A stretch of 64,000 nt of DNA, from the NCBI RefSeq assembly GCF_019880245.1, contig NZ_CP082286.1, positions 762,521 through 826,520 of the forward strand, read 5' to 3'. Under the pieces are notes generated by a model that was not told where the DNA came from, did no database searches, and worked only from the letters and a program-made list of their open reading frames with translations. Shown one piece after another: positions 59,397 through 64,000 of this stretch (position 1 is the first letter of the stretch; each line of letters starts with the position of its first letter). Position numbers and translations under genes: made by a program. This DNA is from Halobaculum roseum. GTDB taxonomy: Archaea > Halobacteriota > Halobacteria > Halobacteriales > Haloferacaceae.

Positions 59397-59768
59397 ATGA
59401 GTACGACGCTTTCGACGATGGATCCCGACGCCGGCGCCGACATCGACCCGGACGTGGCCGCCGCGCTCGGCGCCGACGGGCTGACGTACAGGGTCTGGGG
59501 CGGCGACTGGTGTCCCGACTGCACGGGGCAGCTCCCGGAGTTCGCTGCCGCGCTCGACGCCGCGGGCGTCTCCGCCGACCGCATCGAGCAGTACCCCGTC
59601 GAGAAGGTCGACGGCGAGAAACAGGGCCCGGGAATGGAGGAGTACGGCGTCGAGTACATCCCGACCGTGATCGTTTTCGACAAGGAGGGCGAGGAACTCA
59701 CTCGGTTCGTCGAGTCGGCCGACACGGACATCGCGACGTTCCTCGCGCGCGAACTCGCGGCCGACTGA
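59397..59768 (+). CDS. Thioredoxin-like protein with CPDC active site
   Basis: 123 aa. The redox motif is WCPDC near residue 40, within a thioredoxin-like arrangement: LTYRVWGGDWCPDCTGQLPE, a cis-Pro in IPTVIVFDKEG. N-terminal acidic extension. Probably a thiol-disulfide exchange or redox-sensing protein acting in the cytoplasm; no signal peptide. Confidence 0.85.
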   Translation: MSTTLSTMDPDAGADIDPDVAAALGADGLTYRVWGGDWCPDCTGQLPEFAAALDAAGVSADRIEQYPVEKVDGEKQGPGMEEYGVEYIPTVIVFDKEGEELTRFVESADTDIATFLARELAAD

Positions 59769-59945
59769 GATCACGACGGTCGGAGTCCCTCGGCGCCGAA
59801 CCTTCTTATCCGAGAACGGCACCAGCCACCGCGTGGTCTGACGACGACCGCGCGACGGAGGGCGAAACTCCCGGCGACGCCGCCGCGCGCGACGGCTGTC
59901 GCCGGGTGTCAGCCAAACTCGACGGGGCGTGAGCGACGGCGTCGG

Positions 59946-61160
59946 TTAGAACGTCGTGATCTCGCCGTCGATGACGCGCCGGGTCACGTCGGTGACGTTC
60001 GCGAGGCGCTCGTCGATGATCGCGGTCGCCTCCTCCTCGATGTCCTCGACAGCAACGGCTTCCTCGGTGACGACCTGCGCGTCGGCGACGTGGGGCTGGT
60101 CGATGGGACGGCCGATCTGCGACAGCAGGCGGACCTGCAGGTCGCGGATGCCGTCGACCTCCTCGACGACGGCCTCCGCGATGTCCGTCGAGAGGAGGTT
60201 GTAGATCTTCCCGATGTGGTTGACGGGGTTCTTGCCGGAGGTCGCCTCCATGCTCATCGGTCGGTTCGGGGTGATGAGGCCGTTGGCGCGGTTGCCGCGG
60301 CCGACGGAGCCGTCGTCGCCCTGCTCGGCGGAGGTCCCGGTCGTCGTGAGGTAGATGGACCCCTCCTCGAGGTCGTCGGCGGTGTTCACCTCGACGTGTA
60401 CCTCGCGGTCGGTGTGCTCCTCGGCGAGCCCGGTGACGAACGCCTCCACCAGTTCTGTCGCCTCGCGGTACTCGTCGATGTCGTCGATGTAGGCGTCGAC
60501 CATCGCGACCGCGACGGTGATGTCGATCGTGTCGCCCTCGCGCTTGCCCATGATCTTGATGTCCTGCCCGATCTCCGGGTGGTCGGCGCCGTACGCGCCG
60601 TTCAGTTCGCGCTCGGCCTCGAGGACGATCCGCTCGGTCTCGGTGAGCGGCGCGTGGCCGACGCCGAAGGAGGTGTCGTTCGCCATCGGCACCTGCGCGC
60701 CGTCCTCGCCGAAGACGTCCTGGAGGTCGCCCGACCCCTCGCCGAGCTTCACGTCGACGACGATGTCGGTTCCGACCTCCAGCTCCGGCAGCGCCTCTCG
60801 GAGGTACGCGCGGGCGGATTCGAGCGCGACGCGGCCGACTGGCAGCGTCAGCTCTCGCCCGTCCTCGGTCTCGTACTCCTTCGTCGCGCGGCCGACGATG
60901 AGCACGTAGATCGGGTCGACCACCTCGCCGCCCCCGTAGGAGGGTGCCGCGTTGCCGGCGACCAACTGCGTCTCGTCGGTGTTGTAGTGGAGCACGTGGC
61001 CGACGCGGTCGAGATACAGCTGCGAGAGGCCGCGCGAGACCGCCTCAGCGATGCCGTCGCAGATCGAGTCGGGATGGCCGATCCCCTTTCGCTCGACGAT
61101 CTCAACCTCCTGGTCCTCGACCGCCCGCCGGTCGAGTTCGGAGACCTGAATGTTCCTCAT
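59946..61160 (-). CDS. Methionine adenosyltransferase (archaeal type)
   Basis: 404 aa. Synthesises S-adenosylmethionine from methionine and ATP. Archaeal MAT signatures: [89 protein letters not shown]. Full length. A TATA-like AGTTATAC-type element on its strand (61186-61193) lies 26-33 nt before the ATG. Provides SAM for FlpA and other methyltransferases. Confidence 0.95.
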   Translation of the reverse strand: MRNIQVSELDRRAVEDQEVEIVERKGIGHPDSICDGIAEAVSRGLSQLYLDRVGHVLHYNTDETQLVAGNAAPSYGGGEVVDPIYVLIVGRATKEYETEDGRELTLPVGRVALESARAYLREALPELEVGTDIVVDVKLGEGSGDLQDVFGEDGAQVPMANDTSFGVGHAPLTETERIVLEAERELNGAYGADHPEIGQDIKIMGKREGDTIDITVAVAMVDAYIDDIDEYREATELVEAFVTGLAEEHTDREVHVEVNTADDLEEGSIYLTTTGTSAEQGDDGSVGRGNRANGLITPNRPMSMEATSGKNPVNHIGKIYNLLSTDIAEAVVEEVDGIRDLQVRLLSQIGRPIDQPHVADAQVVTEEAVAVEDIEEEATAIIDERLANVTDVTRRVIDGEITTF

Positions 61161-61185
61161 TGGTCGGTCGGAGGATTCCGGTCGC

Positions 61186-61193
61186 AGTATAAC
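61186..61193 (-). promoter_or_regulatory. TATA-like box of methionine adenosyltransferase
   Basis: GTTATACT on the minus strand, 26-33 nt before the ATG at 61160. Confidence 0.5.
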
Positions 61194-61220
61194 TTGCGGA
61201 AAGAGTTCGTGTGTGAGGGA

Positions 61221-61805
61221 TTACTCCGGGGTATCGTTTGGCATATCTTGCGACCGAAGCAGCAGTCCGAGGTACGAGGTCCGGATCTGATCGTCGGGAT
61301 CGAGCCCCAGATCGCGGAGGACCGCGTAGGCGCCCTCGCGGGCCGGCTCGATCTCCGATTCGGCGGCCTCGCGCTCCACCTCGACGAACTCGCCGACGCC
61401 GGCCACGTCGTCGAGCGTGACGGTGTAGCCGTCGAACTCGAAGAACTCGCGGTCCTTCTCGACGGTCGCCGCGGGCGAGAAGCCGAGCCCGCCGAGGATA
61501 CCCTCGGCCGCGTCGCCGTCGGCGACGGCCGTCTCGAACTCCTCGCGCGTCTTCGATTCGGCCTCGACGAGCGGGCCCTTGTAGGTGACCTTCGTCTCGG
61601 CGCCTCCGCCGCCGTCGTTCGCGCCGTCGGCGACGGTTTCGCGCCTGATCCGGAGCGCCTCGTCCGTCTCGGCGAAGTCCCGATGGGGCGCGTCGTAGTA
61701 GGTGTCGACCTGTCGAACGCGCCGGGTTCCGGTCGCGTCGAGGTCGACGAGCCGATCGCGAACGGCGTCGTGGTCGGCTCGCACCTTCACCTCCACTTCG
61801 TACAT
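61221..61805 (-). CDS. CYTH-domain protein (class IV adenylate cyclase/ThTPase-like)
   Basis: 194 aa from the ATG at 61805. Starts with the ExExK signature MYEVEVKVRAD, followed by VDTYYDAPHRDF, EALRIRRE, VTYKGPLVEAESKTREEFET and the acidic ends DREFFEFDGYTVTLDDVAGV and GEFVEVEREA. A complete triphosphate tunnel enzyme. May act on adenosine or thiamine triphosphate or as an adenylate cyclase; function in archaea is open. A Gly-rich insertion (ANDGGGGAE) is present. Confidence 0.88.
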   Translation of the reverse strand: MYEVEVKVRADHDAVRDRLVDLDATGTRRVRQVDTYYDAPHRDFAETDEALRIRRETVADGANDGGGGAETKVTYKGPLVEAESKTREEFETAVADGDAAEGILGGLGFSPAATVEKDREFFEFDGYTVTLDDVAGVGEFVEVEREAAESEIEPAREGAYAVLRDLGLDPDDQIRTSYLGLLLRSQDMPNDTPE

Positions 61806-61923
61806 GCGACGGCGGTGGGTGCGGCCGCGCAAAAGGATGGCGCGTCCGCCACGTCGCCCTCGGCCGACCGCGGGCCGATCCCGCCGTCGTCTCGGAGTTC
61901 GGGCGTCCGACCGAAACGTGACT

Positions 61924-61930
61924 GTTAAGA
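61924..61930 (+). promoter_or_regulatory. TATA-like box of the prolyl isomerase gene
   Basis: GTTAAGA 24-30 nt before the ATG at 61954. Confidence 0.45.
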
Positions 61931-61953
61931 AGCGCACGAGCGACGGTGCGCAC

Positions 61954-62967
61954 ATGAGCGAAGAAGAGCAGGCCGAGGCGGCAGACGCCGCCGACGCCGG
62001 CGATGAGGCGAGCGAGGACGCGGTCGACACCGACGAGTCCGACGACGGGATCCAGAACGGGGACTTCCTCCGGCTGGACTACACCGTTCGGACCGTCCCC
62101 GGCGAGGACGAGGAGGAGGGCCGCGTGGTCGACACGACCCACAAGGAGGTCGCCGAGGAGGCCGGCATCGACGACGACGAGTACGACTTCTCCCCGCGCA
62201 TCATCGTCGTCGGCGAGGGCCACGTGTTCGCGTCCGTCGACGAGGACCTGGTCGGCCGCGAGGTCGGCGACTCCAACGTCGTCACCGTCCCCGCCGAGGA
62301 GGCGTTCGGCGAGTTCGACCCCGACGACGTGCGCACCGTCAGCGCCGAGAAGATCCCGGAGGACGACCGCTACCCCGGCGCGCAGGTCACCATCGACGGC
62401 GAGCAGGGCTACGTCGAGACGGTCATCGGCGGGCGCTCGCGCGTCGACTTCAACCACCCGCTCGCGGGCGACGACCTCGAGTACGACTACGAGATCCTCG
62501 AGCTCGTCGACGACGACGAGGAGAAGGCCGCCGGCCTCATCGGCATGTACCTCCAGGAGACCCCCGAGGTCCGCATCGAGGAGGAGACCGTCGAGGAGGA
62601 GGTCACCGTCGAGGCCCACGAGGACGAGGAGACCGGCGAGGTCGACCGCGAGACCGAGCTCCAGGAGGTCGACAAGCGCACGCTGTACATCGAGGCGACG
62701 CCGATGATGCAGATGAACCAGCAGTGGATGTTCTCGAAGCAGCAGATCGCCCAGGACATCATGGGCCGCCTCGACCTCGACCGCGTCGTCGTCGAGGAGG
62801 TCATCGACGGCTCCGGCGGCATGATGGGCGGCATGGGCGGCATGATGGGCGGCATGGGCGGCATGGGCGGCGGCGACGTCGAGGAGGCGCTCGACGACGT
62901 CGACATGGACGACATGGACGTCGACGCCGACGAGCTCGTCGAGGAGCTCGAGGACGCCGAGGAGTAA
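61954..62967 (+). CDS. FKBP-type peptidyl-prolyl isomerase (SlyD-like) with Gly-Met tail
   Basis: 337 aa from the ATG at 61954. After a 35-residue acidic N-terminus: GDFLRLDYTVRTV, then the SlyD core SPRIIVVGEGHVFASVDEDL, VGREVGDSNVVTVPAEEAFG, DFNHPLAGDDLEYDYEILEL. A beta-rich C-terminal domain (EVDKRTLYIEATPMMQMNQQ) continues. Near residue 286 there is a short run of Gly-Met repeats (GGMMGGMGGMMGGM) followed by an acidic D/M-rich stretch. Such tails occur on chaperonins and metal-handling proteins. Longer than bacterial SlyD (~200 aa). Confidence 0.88.
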   Translation: MSEEEQAEAADAADAGDEASEDAVDTDESDDGIQNGDFLRLDYTVRTVPGEDEEEGRVVDTTHKEVAEEAGIDDDEYDFSPRIIVVGEGHVFASVDEDLVGREVGDSNVVTVPAEEAFGEFDPDDVRTVSAEKIPEDDRYPGAQVTIDGEQGYVETVIGGRSRVDFNHPLAGDDLEYDYEILELVDDDEEKAAGLIGMYLQETPEVRIEEETVEEEVTVEAHEDEETGEVDRETELQEVDKRTLYIEATPMMQMNQQWMFSKQQIAQDIMGRLDLDRVVVEEVIDGSGGMMGGMGGMMGGMGGMGGGDVEEALDDVDMDDMDVDADELVEELEDAEE

Positions 62968-63042
62968 CCCGCTCGCGCGTTCGCCGGCGGTCGCGCCCGC
63001 GAACCGACACCGATTACTTCCGGTTCACCGTTCCACCGATAG

Positions 63043-63303
63043 ATGGATCTCAGCGACGCGCGCGAGGACCTCGCCGTCGCCGGCGCGGCGGCCCTGGGGG
63101 CGGTCGTGCTGACGGTCGGACTGGACCTGCTCGGGGGCGTCGCGGTGTCGACCCCCGCGAGGGTCGCCCCGCTGGTCGTCTACTTCGCGTACCTGTTCAC
63201 CCGCAAGGGCGGCCCGTACGCCTCGTTCGACACCCCGCGCAACTGGACCGCGTTGGTGGTCGCCGTCACCGTCGCGGCCGGCGCCTACGCGGTCGCGACG
63301 TGA
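63043..63303 (+). CDS. Small membrane protein, unknown
   Basis: 86 aa with about three hydrophobic segments (VAGAAALGAVVLTVGLDLLG; RVAPLVVYFAYLFT; WTALVVAVTVAAGAYAVAT). Starts 75 nt after the isomerase stop. Charged loop RKGGPYASFDTPRN between helices two and three. No family recognised. Confidence 0.65.
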   Translation: MDLSDAREDLAVAGAAALGAVVLTVGLDLLGGVAVSTPARVAPLVVYFAYLFTRKGGPYASFDTPRNWTALVVAVTVAAGAYAVAT

Positions 63304-63379
63304 CCCCGTCGCCGGCGCGCGAGCGCTCGCACGCGTCCCCAGCCGCGGGGCTTAACAGCGGGCGATACCAAGGCGGGCT

Positions 63380-63781
63380 ATGAGCATCGAGACCGACGCG
63401 CCCGAGGCGGCCGCGGCCGACGACTCGGTCGAAGCCCTCGCGACGGAGTTGGGCGACGCCATCGCGGACTCGCCCGCGTACCGCCGCTTCGAGGAGGCGA
63501 AGGCGGCCGTCCAGAACGACGAGGAGGCGCAGGCGCGTATCTCCGAGTTCGAACAGCTCCGCCAGGAGTTCGCGATGGCCAAGCAGGCGGGCCAGGCCGA
63601 CCAGGAGACGATGGAGAAGGTGCAGGCCGCACAACAGGAACTCCACTCGCTGCCGGTGATGCGGGAGTACGTCGAGGCGCAGGACGAACTGGAGGAGCGG
63701 CTCGAAGCGCTGAACCGGGCGATCTCCGACCCGCTGGCCGTCGACTTCGGCGGCAAGGCCGGCGGCTGCTGTCACGACTGA
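63380..63781 (+). CDS. YlbF-family protein with C-terminal Cys-Cys-His
   Basis: 133 aa. The YlbF/YmcA helical pattern is clear: ELGDAIADSPAYRRFEEAKA, NDEEAQARISEFEQLRQEFA, then VQAAQQELHSLPVMREYVEA. In Bacillus the YlbF-YmcA-YaaT complex binds 4Fe-4S clusters and affects RNase Y; archaeal roles are unknown. The C-terminus GGKAGGCCHD is an unusual cysteine pair plus His that could bind metal. A TATA-like CTTAACA at 63350-63356 is ~27 nt upstream. Confidence 0.85.
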   Translation: MSIETDAPEAAAADDSVEALATELGDAIADSPAYRRFEEAKAAVQNDEEAQARISEFEQLRQEFAMAKQAGQADQETMEKVQAAQQELHSLPVMREYVEAQDELEERLEALNRAISDPLAVDFGGKAGGCCHD

Positions 63782-63906
63782 GGCGACTGCCGTCACGACC
63801 GAGCCGGCGACGCTGCTGGCAAGATCACCTTCTCACCGCGTGGCGGCCTACCCTGCTCTGCCCCACGAACGCGAGTATTGAAACCCGATAGCGACCCAGC
63901 CGCCCC

Positions 63907-64000
63907 ATGCTCGCGGTCACCGGCGGCAAGGGCGGAACGGGAAAGACGACGACGGCGCTCGGCCTGGCTCGCGCGTTCGGGGCCGACGGAACGGAGACGG
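63907..64000 (+). CDS. ParA/MinD-family ATPase, N-terminal fragment
   Basis: Cut by the right edge of the window; about 31 residues visible. Begins MLAVTGGKGGTGKTTTALGL, the deviant Walker A (KGGTGKT) of ParA/MinD-type ATPases involved in partitioning, division-site or Fe-S-carrier (NBP35-like) roles. Which of these cannot be decided from the fragment. Confidence 0.85.
   Translation, partial: MLAVTGGKGGTGKTTTALGLARAFGADGTET

Noticed and set aside
1..64000. CRISPR array
   Set aside because: No array of equal-length direct repeats with regular unique spacers; the only clustered repeats are the tRNA tails, whose spacing (149, 162, 120 bp) is irregular.
1..64000. Insertion sequence or transposase
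   Set aside because: No DDE, HUH or IS200/605-type transposase and no terminal inverted repeats found; the integrase is a tyrosine recombinase.

Overview
The window is chromosomal DNA from a halophilic archaeon (class Halobacteria). The evidence is about 68-70% G+C with strongly GC-biased third codon positions, very acidic proteins (long D/E runs), twin-arginine plus lipobox signals on the solute-binding proteins, TATA-like boxes 25-30 nt before leaderless starts, and archaeal markers: Nop5/fibrillarin, archaeal methionine adenosyltransferase, archaeal-type CoaD, DacZ, HalOD1 and HTH-10 domains, and gamma-glutamylcysteine ligase. Genus cannot be fixed from this alone; a Haloferacales relative is plausible.

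Layout. 1-5.5 kb: end of an HTH-10 regulator, then a complete leftward branched-chain amino-acid/amide-type ABC operon (binding protein, livH, livM, livG, livF). 5.8-11.7 kb: AMP-forming acyl-CoA synthetase divergent from an AtoE-like short-chain fatty-acid transporter, then an SDR oxidoreductase, a GNAT protein and two small membrane proteins. 11.7-14.7 kb: cytidine deaminase, superoxide dismutase, pirin, a membrane protein. 14.7-19.4 kb: a leftward carbohydrate ABC importer with a palindrome upstream of its promoter. 19.6-25.6 kb: a DNA-repair-flavoured group (MrfA/Hrq1-type helicase, degenerate Mrr-like protein, O6-alkylguanine transferase, GIY-YIG/DUF123 protein), an aminotransferase and a HalOD1 protein. 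25.6-32.6 kb: lactate/2-hydroxyacid oxidation (giant FAD/Fe-S dehydrogenase; LutC and a LutB-LutA fusion). 32.7-35.0 kb: PRC-barrel protein and RCK-DHH fusion. 35.1-35.5 kb: tRNA-Lys followed by an array of copies of its own 3' end. 35.5-44.9 kb: housekeeping genes including nop5-flpA, gshA, coaD and a one-repeat TFB-like protein.

44.9-51.1 kb is the one clearly foreign region: a 6.08-kb integrative element in tRNA-Leu(UAG). A 54-bp perfect duplication of the tRNA 3' half bounds it (44970-45023 and 51051-51104). It carries a tyrosine integrase, a small protein, an archaeo-eukaryotic primase-like protein, a very A+T-rich PH-like/SHOCT protein and a one-domain HalOD1 protein, with long non-coding stretches. 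More partial tRNA-Leu tails lie beyond its right end.

51.4-64 kb returns to core genome: dacZ (c-di-AMP synthase) immediately followed by an MscS-type channel, an acetyltransferase-like left-handed beta-helix protein, purD, a thioredoxin-domain/glycosidase-like protein, a cysteine synthase, a thioredoxin-like protein, methionine adenosyltransferase, a CYTH protein, a SlyD-like prolyl isomerase with a Gly-Met tail, a YlbF protein, and the start of a ParA/MinD ATPase cut by the window edge.
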